Source of the DNA: Pohlia nutans
Taxonomy: Eukaryota; Streptophyta; Bryopsida; Bryales; Mniaceae
Assembly (NCBI GenBank): GCA_022496805.1
Contig: CM040088.1
Coordinates: 1,984,001-2,048,000 of the forward strand
Direction of reading: 5' to 3'
DNA length: 64,000 bases
Every line of letters begins with the position of its first letter. Position 1 is the stretch's first letter. The notes beneath the pieces were generated by a model. The model was given only the letters and a program-made list of their open reading frames with translations. It did not search any database and was not told the DNA's origin. A program made the translations under genes and the position numbers. Below are positions 32,310 through 44,903 of this stretch, one piece after another.

Positions 32310-34747
32310 TCATGTGAACTTGGGCTTCTTGATGTAGTGGGGCAGCCACTTCTTGCCGTTAATGAAGCCCACGGACAGGAAGGGCTTGACCTCCTGGGGA
32401 GTGAGATGGCGAGCCCACTTGACCTGCTCCGGGGAGTTGGCGCCGGGACCATCGCACTTGTACTGCCCGAACAGGGATTGCGCCTGGCGGTTGGGGAAGC
32501 CGAAGTCGGACCATCCGGGTCCGTAGATGATGTCGGAGAAGTAGGTGTAGGAGAAAACGGTGCGCGAGTAGTTCCCCCACGCGCGTCCCAAGTAAATGAT
32601 GCCCGTGCCGTCCACGTGACAGTCCACGAAGCTAAACCCCGTGTGCATCTTCGTTTCGTTCCGCTTCTGCGCTGTCAGGGACCCGAACGACTCCGCCACC
32701 ACATGCAATTCACAGCTCTGCACGCATGCACACAACATCAATTGACGTCCGTGGTCAGAGCTACCCTACGCACCACTTAGTATTACCTCCTGATGTGTTG
32801 ATAATACATCATTATTCATTCTACTAACCTCGAAATACTCATTAACAGTTAAGAACCTTCTTCATGATTGCCAACACTCCCTCCTCATTATTTTATCCTT
32901 CAAAAGTGAAAATCATCATGGGTCTGTTGGTCTCCTTGTAATCCTGTACGTACTACCATCCATCACTAAGTTTTGCGATGCGAACCAATGATCGAGCTAC
33001 GAAATTCGTGTCAACATCTTAACTTCATGCAGAAGTTAATTGATTATTTAAGTGTTCAATGATCATGTGTTTATCTACTCCCAAGTAATAGATTGTATAA
33101 CAAATTTAATGTGGACAAGCAGGGTATCATTGAAACTTACGGCCGTCGAGAGCAATGCTGTGCAAGTAAAGAGTGAGTGGTTCTAAGTAGTACTTAGACG
33201 CTACCATCTTCAAGACCAGTTCACTTATGGTATGCTTGTGTGATAACAACCCCTAGATTTGAAACTGGTTTGAAATGGTAGAGACAAGAACGGAGATGAA
33301 TGGAATAGATGCGGTTGTATGCACGTGTGCTTACCCTGTACAGAGAGCGACCATTGCCAAAGATGAAATCAATGGAGCCTTGGATAAAACAGTTCTCGAA
33401 GTAATGTCGGCCCCTGTGATCGTAGAGCGTGTCCTGGTATCCGTAGAATGAGCAATTGTAAAACGCAGCCCTGTCTCCGGTGATGCGCATGGCTACTGCT
33501 TGTCTGAGAACAGCACCTGCTGGAGGTGAGGGCGCAGTGTTCTGCATTCCAAACATTCAAACTGAGTGACGGTTGTTTATCTTAAGAGTTGGAATACCAT
33601 TCTGAACAAACATCCTGAAAACCTTAACCTGCACTAACGTATAAAATATCAACAGGGCTAAAGAAACGAAATCCAAATTGTGGGGATTCCAAGCCCAAAA
33701 ATGAAGAACACTGAACGTAACGTTACATTTATTTTAGTAAATGGTAGAACTGAGCTGTGAGCGACTTACCACAAAGGTGACACCTTTGGCAATGAACCAC
33801 TCAGAGCTGATACCCACAGTGGCACTGCGGTAGGTCTTCAACATGACATCTGCATCATCGAAGTCTCCAGCAGTATCATTCCACGAGATGATAGTCTTGT
33901 TCATTCCGTCGCCCAGGAAGGTGATGTAGTGCTTCGTCTCGTTGATAACCAACTTCTCCCTACAAATTTAAAAAAAATTAAATAATAATAATCACCACGG
34001 TCAACTCAGTCACATGAAAACAATGGACCATCTTAGTGAGCAAAACCATGCTAGAGTTGACTGTCAAACCTGCCCGCTTCGATGTGAATGCATGATGGTC
34101 GGACAGTGAGGCGGGCAAAAACAGACCAGCAATCACCAAGCCTCATACGCAACACCTCTAATGGGCAAGGAACCAAACGACACGGAGCTAGGTCTAGGAC
34201 ATATCCAAAGTTAACTGCAAAATCCACCGTTGACGTCGATCATAGTCCGGCAGAACAAATACCAACAATCACAGCAGCACTTCGACATGTCCAGAGTTGA
34301 CTGCAAGCCTTACTTGTAAACGCCAGCTTTGATGTGGATGATGGTGCGGTAAGTGGCGTGCAAAGGGATGGCATTGAGGGCGTCGGTGATGGTGGTGTAA
34401 TCGCCCTTGCCATTCTTCGCCACCACCACCTTCACGGCCTTCCCGGTGGGCTTCGGCAGCACGCCGATGCTGTCGCGGTTCACCTTGGGCATCTTTGTCA
34501 GCGAGCCGTCCTGGTCCTGGTTACTGGTCAGCTCGCTCACGCCGCCCTTCCTGGTCCCCGTGACGGCGTCGGCGTCAGGAGAGGGCGGCGAGCTCAGGGT
34601 GGCAACGTCGTCGTTGTCTGACGTCTCGGCAATATATTGCAACCACTGGTCGAAGTCGCCATCCTGAGCTGCTGCCATAGCTGTGGTAGCCAGCAGTGCT
34701 ATGAAAAGTCCAAGCGCCAAGTACCGCATCCTAATGAGCTTGGCCAT
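32310..34747 (-). CDS. Pectin methylesterase (pectinesterase), 412 aa, secreted
   Basis: Four exons (34314-34747, 33770-33959, 33335-33541, 32310-32717) join in frame with GT-AG introns of 354, 228 and 617 bp. The enzyme removes methyl esters from cell-wall homogalacturonan and so changes wall stiffness. Residues 1-26 ([20 protein letters not shown] onward) form a signal peptide. An acidic linker follows, then the PF01095 catalytic domain from about residue 108. Motifs in order are GVYKEK (142-147), QAVAMR with Q222, GYQDTLYD with the acid/base D245, IDFIFGNG with the nucleophile D266, and LGRAWG with R322 and W324. All catalytic residues are present. There is no N-terminal inhibitor (PMEI) domain, so it belongs to the short class. 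An upstream in-frame ATG at 34784-34786 would add 13 residues; the ATG at 34747 is preferred because it begins the signal peptide. Confidence 0.95.
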
Positions 34748-34834
34748 CGTCCCCATTTGGGATGCTGCTGCACGATTGCCACACATTTGTAAGAGTTCTC
34801 GTATAGTCTCAGAGAATCATTACAACTAGCCACA

Positions 34835-35305
34835 AGTCTAGCTCCCCCGACATGGCCATAGCTCTGCTCTGATGCTACACCGGCAACAAAGTCAGACACT
34901 AGAATTCTTCATGGAAATTTCACCAAATTGATGAAGAGCCGAACTGCAAACCCATGGACACGATGGCAGCTACAGCATTAGTGTTGAAGACAGTAATATT
35001 GTATGCGACTCACAGGACTCAACCCAGGGCTGTACGTGGCGAAGTATGCATGATAAAAACAAACAAAAGTCTAGCTCCCAGCATGGCCATGGTTTGGGCT
35101 CTGCTCTAATGCTGTGTCGCCGAAGTTCTAGAACTCCTAATGCGCAAGTTTAACCAATGTGACGAAAAACGAGCTACGGACCGAGCGTAACTGAAAACCC
35201 ATGGACACAATGGGCGCTAAAGCAAGGGTGTTGGAGGTAGTGATGTTGTACATGACTCACGCAACTCAACCGGCTGTCCGTGGCGAAGTATAAAAGCTAA
35301 AACAG
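34835..35305 (-). repeat. Tandem duplication of about 235 bp upstream of the pectin methylesterase
   Basis: The copy at 34835-35067 and that at 35068-35305 share AGTCTAGCTCCC, CATGGCCAT, CTCTGCTCT-ATGCT, AACCCATGGACAC and GTGGCGAAGTAT in the same order. They differ by many substitutions and short indels, so the duplication is old. It begins about 50 bp upstream of the first in-frame ATG, so it covers the 5' UTR or proximal promoter. Confidence 0.8.
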
Positions 35306-36848
35306 GCAGAATTTGAGGAAGGACAGTCACAAGTCATTGAAGGTCTCACCCTGCTTTGCTGCTAGAGAGACGAAGCATGCAGCTGATGGTTGCAAGAGTG
35401 GCAACATGCAGAAGCAGAGACGGCGGGCTCTCTTTATGTAATCAAAAGTGGAGTGACCGAAGTGGGGGTGCATCTACTAGTCTAGCTACTTCCAAGTTCC
35501 GGCTTGACCTTCATCGGTCGAAGCCAGGCGTCTTCTCTCTCCTGCAGCTGCTGACAGACAGACAGACTCGACAACATATTAATTAAGCTAAGTTAATAAG
35601 AGCTTCAGGTCGATCATGGTGATGAAGAAGGTGGTACGTTCCCTACAGTCAGCAACCGAGCAGCCTGGCAGGTTGTGCCGTGCTTGATCTGAATCCCTGA
35701 CATCTGGAGTAGAGGACAATGCTGCAGCTTTTGAAGTGCCGCTGAGTGCCGCTGAGTGCCGTAGGCTGGCTGCTGCTCAGTAAGCTTGACAGTAGTTCTA
35801 AATTTTGTGTTACTAGACAATTAATCCCATATTAAAATTTTGAGCTTTGAATCCTTGATAGGGAGCCGTTAATTAGAGCCAGTGGAATGTACGAATAAAC
35901 TGTGGCTTAAGAAAGAGAAATGTAATTCAACGGTGGGTACAGAACTGCTCCTAAGTTACTGACAGTAGTTAACTTATTGGATTGGCAATTTGAGAAGCCA
36001 GGTTAAGTTACGAGTTCCGTCACGCATGACGGACATTGAACGGATTAGTCTGACAGGCTGTGAGATTCACAGGACTGTGAAACATGACAGTCGTGAACTT
36101 GCATTGGCATGCTGCAGCCTAGATAATGAAACCTTGGATTTTAGCCATGTCCTGCTTAATTATTTCACATTTAGTTTGTGTGACCGCGTGAACGCCCAGC
36201 AGTTTGATTGGTGCAAGTCATCGTTGGGATGTGAGCTGCAACGATCCTCTGTGCTGGTGCATGTCTGCCTCACTGGCACACTGTATGTAGGAGGGAAGCC
36301 GTTCTCCACTGGCTTCACTTAACTTAGAAGAGCCTCACTTACTTACAGTAAGTTAGCTGGTTTACAGTTGTGGATGTCGAGTGCAGCCATGTGATTGCTT
36401 GCTGGCTCACACCACCTGGTGACGACCGTCCACCAGTGACAGTAACGTAGCTTAGCACTCGGCTCTCTAGGGAGAAACGTAGAAATGTAGAAACGTAGAA
36501 ACTCCTAAATCCGTCCAAATATGCAATTCTGCATGATTGGGGCCAGTTTTTTCTACGTGGAATTCTTTTTTACCAATAAAATTCATAACTTTTTTTGGGT
36601 TTTGTTATGCGGGTTGTTATGTATTTGCTACGAATTCTCAAAGTGAAAGATGGCGGGACAACTTAAACCATCCCATAGACTTGATATAAAATTAAACTTC
36701 GGTAAATCCAAACTTTATAAAATCTAAACTCAATCAATGAGAGCTAAAATTGGCAACAGTTTCAAAGCACATTATGGGGTAGTTTCAAAGTAAGTCTTCA
36801 ATGCAATAATGGGTGCAGGGATGGAATTGGGTGTTTCTACCTAACTTT
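35306..36848. other. Upstream spacer of the pectin methylesterase
   Basis: No gene was recognised, although the composition is less AT-rich than other spacers. A short GTGCCGCTGA triple repeat lies at 35738-35763. AGAAACGTAGAAATGTAGAAA near 36473 resembles the ACGTAG motifs of the CACTA element at 37195. Confidence 0.4.
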
Positions 36849-36998
36849 AAGCATCTCCACCAGCACTTTGAATAGTTCTCTGGCTTTGGAAAAATTGATG
36901 TGCATGGGTGGGTCAACAATTTATTTGGAGGGTGATGTTAAATAGTTTAACCCAATTCAAGGCCCTCAAAACGACTCTAGCTAGTGTATCTTCTCTTC
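36849..36998. mobile_element. Fragment of a GCATCTCCACC element
   Basis: From GCATCTCCACCAGCA to CTAGCTAGTGTATCTTC the sequence matches, in pieces and partly reversed, the element at 57653-57908. A TTAA-family terminus follows directly at 36999 and may have cut it. Confidence 0.6.
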
Positions 36999-38906
36999 TT
37001 AACCCTTATCCCCTAAAGGACCATGCTCATTCCTAAAATTTTATTGCTTTCTCATGGAGCTTTCAAGAAGGCAGTTGTATCTCTTGATTGGTGTCCATGT
37101 AGAAAACTTCACCGTTGAAGCTCAAAGAAGACTTAGTTGTAAGACTGTATATCAATTTTTGGAACAATCTACCGTATATATTACATGATTATAACACTAC
37201 TAGGAGTGTACACGATGAGCTACGGTGTAAACGTAGTTTAATACACTATGGTCCTTCTGTAAATCCATCTGCTCAAACGTAGTGAAAACGTAGTGAAAAC
37301 GTAATTACAAATTTGGCTACGGCAGGGGCGTAACGGTTTCTACATGTGCATATCAGAGGGGAACTTATATGTTTAGGTGCAACCGGCGTTCCCATAGCTG
37401 AAGTGCTCATGAAAGTCGTCCACGTGGAGTCTTGGGAGTCATTATTCACTGCAGTCAGGCGGTTCTGTCGAGCGATTTTCTCCTGCTTTAGTGGATCTGC
37501 TTTAGTGGATCTACCTTTGAAGTCTGCCACCCGTCAATTTCACATTCATCAATTATCCGATCAACTATTGCCCATTCTTTACTATTTTGAGATTGGTATG
37601 TGGTGGTTACCAGTTGCAAATTCTGTTGCTCTAATTTTAGCTAACATTTTTCATTCATCCTACGAAACATTTCCACCGCTTTTTGCATCGACTATGCCGT
37701 TTCATTTCACCTAAAGTTCCTCCGCGTGGCCTTGGCCGTATGTTTCTCCGCTTACATTGTATGGGACTGCGTTGTGGATATTGTTGTTATTTCGAAGCCA
37801 TGTCCATCACCGTCAAGAAGGAATTGAGCAATCGCAAAGAATGTGTGCGAAACCCTTACTACTGCTGGTTGAAATACGTCAGATGTCGGAGAACACCACT
37901 CAGATTCAATCAGTGTCAATACTTCCCATTCCCTGGAATACTTTGAGTCATCTGCTTTTAGTGCAAAACCCGAGCTATTCGACGGGAGACAAGCATCAAA
38001 ACTCAACTAGTTCGTTGTGTAGATCACCAACGTAGCACAATTGATCCTGAGCACGGTTACTAGCCTGGTTGTACTAGCAATAAATCCAAGTCAGTGAGCA
38101 TGTGGTTTCAGAAGCCTGAGTGATGGGATCAAATTAAACTAGAACAGGTGGTGCATATCAATAACTAGAGCACAAGGCTCTATATCCGAGATGCCGTCAA
38201 CAATAAAACAGAAGCACGTTTTCTAGAAACGAGGAAGTCTGCAACCTTACTAGCACAGCTAGCGTCCCCGTACCATCAAAAGTTGCTTGATGTCGTGTGA
38301 ATAGAAAGAGTTCAACACTGAATGAGGGCCTGGAGGTGGCCATGTACGCACAACCTCCACGAACTAATTCAACGTCGAACGCTTCCGGCGAATAGGGCTT
38401 GTCGAAGCTTCTTGCAACATCTGGGCATCAAACATCTTTGCAGCATCTGCGCATCAAACATCTTTGCAACATCTGCGACATCCTTGCAAAATCTGCGACA
38501 TCCTTGCAAAATCTGCACAACATACCAGCCCGCACCTTCAATCCGCTCACCTGAATATGAAGCGATCGACAACGCCATGCTCGAAGAGTCTGGAGTCTGA
38601 CTAAAGTTGTGGAGAGGACTTCAAGAGCATCTAGTGTAGCTCTTCAGCTCCAGAATCCAGATCCATTATTTCTGGACTGTTCTGCACAATGGTCAGTTTC
38701 GCAGGCTAATGATAGGACCCTGTCAAATGACTAGAAGCTACTGTGCTATGGTTACGCATGTATTCATCACAGGGAGCTCATAATAGTTTCCCTGTGTGCG
38801 TTTCCCTTTTAGTCTCACTTTTCCTACCAAGCCTCAAGAGTTGACACTTGTTAAACTTTCCTTTTACAAACAGGTGAGTCAACATTAAACTAGTCAATAA
38901 GCAACT

Positions 38907-39134
38907 TTAACCCAGGTTAAACGACAATGCAAGCCCCTCGGGCTTGGTTATACTTTGGGAGAATCTTGCTCATATCTTCTACTCCATTGTATCAAATGGG
39001 GTTTTAAAAATGCCAAACCGAGCACCTTAGAGAGATCTATATTTCTTTAGAATAGAACCAAAGTAAATTTAAAATAGAATCATGTTTAAAATGGAATTTA
39101 AAAGAGATTTTGGGTGTGGTATCAAGAAAGCATA
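38907..39134. mobile_element. TTAA-family copy or fragment inside the CACTA element
   Basis: From TTAACCCAGGTTAAACG to GCATATGTCGTTTAA the sequence is about 80 percent similar by eye to 41017-41253, including GGGAGAATCTTGCTC and ACCGAGCACCTT. The termini are degenerate. Confidence 0.6.
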
Positions 39135-39270
39135 TGTCGTTTAATGGGAAAAGTGAGAGTCGCAGGGAAATCACACAGGGAATTGCATATGAGACTCTGG
39201 TGCATGGAACATATCCTTCCTTCAAGAAAGGCAAGCGCCTCGGGAATTCAATGAGGTGGGGCTCGGCTCC

Positions 39271-39408
39271 GGCGAGGCCAAGCAGTGATTTAAAAAATTC
39301 TAAGTCTTCCCTGTATTTAAAAATCCTGTATGAAAATTAGGCGAGGCCAAGCAGTGATTTAAAAAACTCTAAGTCTTCCCTGTATTTAAAAATCCTGTAT
39401 GAAAATTA
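39271..39408 (+). repeat. Tandem duplication of a 69 bp unit
   Basis: GGCGAGGCCAAGCAGTGATT begins copies at 39271 and 39340. The two copies are almost identical, so the duplication is recent. Confidence 0.95.
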
Positions 39409-39731
39409 GCCACCAAATTTCAAGTGGAGCAAATTGTTTTAAAATAGCACAAATTGAAATCACTGGGGCCAAGTAACTGTCGGCCTTGTATCATGCAGAG
39501 CAGCAGAGACGCGTGTCCAATATGGTTAAACTTGCATCACTCCACACATACCGTATACGGGGATCAGATTTACACAGCCTGGTCTCAATATTCAATTTCC
39601 TTACATCACCATGACGCCAGAATTTTACACAGCCTGACGTCAGATTTTGAGAGGTCCACATGGCCCTAATGTGCTATTTGCATGTATGCACCGGTGGAGC
39701 TCAAGGCACTTAACCATGAAACCTTCAAAAT

Positions 39732-40085
39732 CTGAAAATTAGTGAAATTTGTCATGAAACTTGCACTTTTTACTTACCAACCTTAAACAACTGAAAATTA
39801 GTGAAATTTGTCATGAAACTTGCACTTTTTACTTACCAACCTTAAACAACTGAAAATTAGTGAAATTTGTCATGAAACTTGCACTTTTTACTTACCAACC
39901 TTCAACAACTGAAAATTAGTGAAATTTGTCATAAAACTTGCACTTTTTACTTACCAACCTTCAACAACTAAAAATTAGTGAAATTTGTCATGAAACTTGC
40001 ACTTTTTATTTACCAACCTTAAACAACTGAAAATTAGTAAAATTTGTCATGAAACTTGCACTTTTTACTTACCAACCTTCAACAA
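39732..40085 (+). repeat. Minisatellite, six units of 59 bp
   Basis: Units start at 39732, 39791, 39850, 39909, 39968 and 40027 with CTGAAAATTAGTGAAATTTG and run to CTTACCAACCTT-AACAA. Units differ at only a few positions. The array lies inside the 3.1 kb CACTA element. Confidence 0.97.
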
Positions 40086-41016
40086 CTGAAACTAACGTAT
40101 TGTTCCCCTCATATCGAACAAATTACAGAAGAATTTTTTCCTAAACGTTGCTTTAACCATATCGACGTAGTTATAGTACTGTAAACGTAGATCTTAGAGA
40201 ACCCTGTCTTCAAAAACGAGAAATACGTAGCTAAACGTAGCTTTGTCTTCTACACGTAGCAGATCAAACGTAGCTCACAGTGTCTTCTCCTAGTAGTGTA
40301 AGGTTTGATCATGAATTGTTTTCTAAAAAATTTGAGCAAAACCAAGAGGTCATTCATTGCAAACATTCTCATAAATTTTAGAATCATGATTAGCGTTTAA
40401 AATTTCAAGAGCATACAAAGATGTATTGTATCTAGGTGCTCACAAAAATTGGTGTTCTAAAACTAAATACAACAACAATAATTGATTCTCAAAGATTTGT
40501 GTTTGGGTGAAGTGATTTGTTGGTGACTTGTTGAGCCGGTGTTTGTGATCGTTATTAATTGTTACATTGCATAAAATGTGTAAAGATTTCAAATTCATTT
40601 TTGAAATATTCCAAAATAATATAAAATATTTAAAAAGATTCCAAAGATTCCAAAAAGATTTCATTATATATATATATATATAAATTATTATATAGTGTTA
40701 ATGATGCAGTAATGGCAAATGTTTTACATATTGTACACTCTTTTTTTTTTGACAAATATGACGTCCTGGTGTGAAAACGCCCGCTAGGTCATCAACCTCC
40801 CTAACCACCATGTCCCAAGTTCATCTATGTTGGCATTTTAGTTTTTTCCCGGTGGATCGATCAACGTAATTGCAAATCTTGAAGGATTTTCGTGTTCTCG
40901 TAACAGACATTTTCAATTCTCTAGTTAACATTGAGTCAAAATTATGGAATCCAAATAAGTTATTAAAGTAATGAAATTATTCTTGGACACAATGTGTCCA
41001 CTTGGTCCTGTAGGGG

Positions 41017-41253
41017 TTAAAGGACTTAGCAAGCTCCACTGGCTTTATAGTATTTTGGGAGAATCTTGCTCGTAACTTCAACTCTATTGCATCAAATGAG
41101 GTTTTTTAAATGTCAAACCGAGCACCTTTGAGGGATCTATACTTCTTTAGAATGGAACCTAAAAGTAAATCAAAACGATAATCATGCTTCAAATAGAGTT
41201 CTGAAGAGATTTTGAGCATGGAATCAAGAAAGCATATGTCATTTAAGGGTTAA
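41017..41253. mobile_element. Short TTAA-family element sharing a TTAA with its neighbour
   Basis: It runs from TTAAAGGACTTAGCAAG (41017) to CATTTAAGGGTTAA (41250-41253). The left TTAA is also the right end of the element called at 36999-41020. A diverged relative is at 38907. Confidence 0.6.
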
Positions 41254-44200
41254 TTGCACATCACGATTGCACAATCCATGTGTGGTGATAATTGTTAAGC
41301 ATCACCCTTAAACGTGCGAATCCTCATATTACTACCATATGGTGACTTTAGAGCGTATCCACTAACCTCTCAGCAACAACCCGGAGTGTAATCTGACACT
41401 GCAGCAAATGAAAATTTCTTTTGGTAACAGGAAGATTTGCATGTGTGCTATGAACCGTTATCCGCAACAGTATCCCAAGATTGGCACGGCAATGAACAGG
41501 GTATCCAAGAACAACTACAGTATGGAAGCATTAGATGGATCCACAGTCCGGGGAGTTTTTTTGGCTTAACCGGATATTATCTTACATTTTCACAAACCAA
41601 CCGGTTTTTGGAAAAGAAATTTGGCTAGACCTTTAGAAAATGGAGAATATTCTTAGATTTTCCCTTGAAATGATCGGTTATTTTCCTACACTTTGCTATT
41701 TCATTCGGAAATTCTCAATTTCAACCGGCTAGGTCGTAACTAAATGCCGGTACTCCCCGTTCATAGGATGGATCATGGATCAATCAATGGGTTGAAATTG
41801 CCTTGTGTTACAAGGGTAAGTTAATCATTCACTAGAATGCTTGCCGGAAGAGCTGTGGGGAAAAGCTTGCTGGCTTTTGCTGACACACTCTAAATGCACC
41901 ACAGTAACAATTATGAGAACAGGGGTGGCAATGTTCTTAGCAATACGTCTTAATTTTGCAATTAGTGTTTGAGATTTCAATATTATCAAAACTTGTAATA
42001 ATAAAAAATGAATGGATACATGTCAGTGAAATAATCTTCAGTCTACAAGATTAGGCCTACTGTTAAATAGGCACATATATTTGAATGAACACATAGTGAT
42101 TTTGATATGCTCTTCTTGGATTCCAATCTGTGTCAACGATGTTAGATCCACCCAATGATGTCATCGTGGTTCCATTGACTGTAATCTCACAGGACTGCCA
42201 TAACTGCATGCTCCGTGAAGTCCATTATCCCACGCCAAATCTTTCACCAGGCATTGCTCATCCAAGTATCACAGGATTCAAGAGGCCAATCTCGCTTGCT
42301 ACATAGTTACCGTATTCTGGGCTGTATTTTGATGTTGGCCAGCAGTCAGTTGCTTCACACCAACTCCTGCACAGCTAAGCTTTTCAGGACAAGTTCTCGC
42401 AACGAAAGCTCTTGTCCTCCTACCAGAATGGTTTTATCAAGTCAGCTACCTTGATATGCGTACAACCTCTTGTAGATTCTCTTCCTTACCATGTGGCAAC
42501 CTGTTACTTCTCTTTTCTTGATGAAAAGACTTAAACAATACAGTAATTTTTCCTGAAATGTGACACTGATACCCTATGCAGCCCCAGAAAAGTTACAAAG
42601 CTCCGATGAGTTAGACACACCAGTTGTCCCTTCAATCGCTTATAAATCAAAAAGAATGAATCCATCCAATCCCTTTTGGAGCGAATAAAACTTCAATTGT
42701 TTGAGATCCCACACCAAAGTGCATAAGACAAGAGGAACTGCATTCTTCCTCTATAGAAGTGGGTTCTTTAGTACCGGTAGGTCATGTCGAATAATTAATT
42801 TTTTTCCCCAATTTTTTTCAAGAATGTCAAATTTTGTGAACATTTTTAAGATTCTATTTGTCATGATAAAAAGAGGATTTAAAAAAAAAAAACAAATTCC
42901 TACAAATTTGGGTTTCTCTTTTTAAATTTATTTTTTGCCAAACTTGATGGCCATGTAAGGTACCATATCCACATACCATGTTCAACACATCCCGTCGAAT
43001 AATATGATTTTTTTGAAATATTTTATTTCCGCAAATGATATTTTATCCAAATATTTTTCAAGATTCTTTTTTCACCATACAAATTTTTAAAAAATAGAGA
43101 AATAATTTTCCAGATTATTTACTCCTATTTTACATTTATTTTTGGTCTTGGGGTATGGTACACTGATTGCATTATTGGATTGATGATATCAACCGACCCC
43201 TACAGCTGCTTCTTGTTTATCTTGATTGAAAGATGAGTGTGTCATGGGTGTATAAGTTACATAAAAGAAACAAGTGGGAAGTTATGTTACAAACCATTGA
43301 AAGATAGTCAACATGTCCGCTACATAAGTTACCCTAGTCCCATGTTTTGAGATCATGCATAATTCTCATCACAACTATGTTATGCAGAGAAACTTAAAAC
43401 CCACTTCAATACCAATTGTATCATGATGACCAAGTACAAAATTCCTGTGATTTCCAGGATTTCCACATACTGTTGACATATAATACAGACTACAACTGAA
43501 TGAAGTGATCATTAAAGATTTTCATTAGTAATTTCAAGAGGGCTGTCATAGTTGTAATGAGTGCATTCATGACCTCCCAGGCTTCATGTCTCCACAATTT
43601 TGAAAAATGCAGCATTTTTTATTGAATTCAATATTAGGTCATCCAAGCATTTGAAGGCTCTGTCTTTACTGTCAAAGCTTGCAGTTTGAAATTTGTCAGT
43701 GCTACACTGTTTATTTCAAATACTACAAGAGTTTGAATACGATAGTACAGTACAATTTACCCTCGGAGTGCACTCTTTTTTGTGTGTGAGGAATCACGTG
43801 ACTGTGCAAGAGGGGGATTTGAACACTACCGTACTAGGTATACAACTATACATACAAAAAGCATATTTAGGGCTGAAAATAGAGTTGTATGTACATTATA
43901 CATATATACATCAAAAAATATAAGAATATTCTAACTGTACAAGGGGTATTTTAAAGGGGGTCGTGAACACATGTGATTTCAAGGTTTAATAAAGAGTGCA
44001 CCCCCGGAGGATTTATCTTTGTGGTCTGGTAATTTCCATCGATGGTCAGCATTCAATCGGATTTTCACATGGTTACTCCAAGTTTTGCCTTTGCTTATAA
44101 CTAGAAATAGAAAAATTCTTAAAATTTAGACAGGTTATATTCTATGGTTTCAAATTCGAATTGGTTTTTTAGGTGATTGGACCCAATTCACTTTGAAACT

Positions 44201-44337
44201 TTTGTACCATTTGAAATATGCCCCTATTCATTGCATTGAAATAAGGTTCAGTTTATACTTGGAGTCAAGGCCAATTTTTGTTCTTGAGGTTATGAATTTA
44301 TATAACTCTTCCATTGATAAAGGAGTTTAGATCACCC
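41254..44337. other. AT-rich spacer, one possible exon and a small inverted-repeat element
   Basis: At 41432-41505, after AACAG, an exon-like segment could encode EDLHVCYEPLSATVSQDWHG, but no family was recognised. At about 41547-41760 CCGGGGAGT and ACTCCCCG form weak inverted ends of a small element. The rest shows only AT-rich sequence and short homopolymer runs. Confidence 0.4.
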
Positions 44338-44903
44338 TTAATCCTTAAGCGTGCAAAGAGCCCCGCAAGGCCCCTACTGCGGCCATGTTTGATCATTTTT
44401 TAGTCAAACGTTGATTTTCACCTAGTTCCTAATTTCAAATGAAAATGGTCCCAACTAAGAAAGTGTGGGAGCTATCTTCTACTTTCTAGTCCAATTTAAG
44501 GTTCTTCAAAATTGTTAAAATTGCGTTTTTTACAACACTTTAAAGCTCAGAGCCTTAAAATTCCAATATACATTGCAGAAAATATTTTACAACTGATTTT
44601 CTATTTATATAAGCTCAAGAAGTATACCAGCTACGCATTGTTGTTCATCACTATTATTTTCATTTTTCCTTAAAAAATCATACTATTTGAGGCATTTTTG
44701 TAATTACTATGGCTATTATAAGGGAAAAACTTTGAAAAATCTTATAAAATTCACTTTCATTTAAATAATTATGATAATATCAATGTAAATTGGTTTAAGA
44801 ATAAATTATATGAGAAAAATACCAAAAAAATATAATACATTTAAAATAAGAGAAATTGATGAGGTTCGACTGAGTAAATGTAGTGTGGACATTTAAGGGG
44901 TAA
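44338..44903. mobile_element. TTAA-family MITE, subfamily B, degenerate right end
   Basis: The left end is TTAATCCTTAAGCGTGC, followed by AGCCCCGCAAGGCCCC, similar to the elements at 14775 and 57913. The right end is ACATTTAAGGGGTAA. Both ends carry substitutions. Confidence 0.65.

Larger units (their letters stand above)
37195..40298. mobile_element. Non-autonomous CACTA element, 3104 bp
   Basis: It starts CACTACTAGGAGTGTACAC and ends TGTCTTCTCCTAGTAGTG, with TAA duplicated on both sides (37192-37194, 40299-40301). Both subterminal regions are rich in ACGTAG/CTACGT hexamers, likely transposase-binding repeats. The interior has no transposase domain. It holds a short-unit repeat encoding part of a 92-codon frame (38427-38519), a 69 bp duplication, a 59 bp minisatellite, and a fragment related to the TTAA element at 41017 (38907-39134). 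Several frames of 85-120 codons match nothing known, so captured host sequence is possible but unproven. Confidence 0.93.
36999..41020. mobile_element. TTAA-family element split by a CACTA insertion
   Basis: The left end TTAACCCTTATCCCCTAAAG and the right end GGTCCTGTAGGGGTTAA are inverted. Between them lies the CACTA element at 37195-40298 with its TAA duplication. About 0.9 kb of the original element remains, longer than other copies, and it includes TA-rich repeats near 40665-40685. Pairing of the ends is inferred. Confidence 0.6.

Noticed and set aside
32265..32780. 171-codon plus-strand frame
   Set aside because: It is the antisense shadow of the GC-rich last exon of the pectin methylesterase.
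35990..36322. 110-codon plus-strand frame upstream of the pectin methylesterase
   Set aside because: No recognisable domain, no exon borders, and a composition like the surrounding spacer.
39732..40085. Regular 59 bp repeats resembling a CRISPR array
   Set aside because: The units are contiguous with no unique spacers, the setting is a plant CACTA element, and no cas genes are present. It is a minisatellite.
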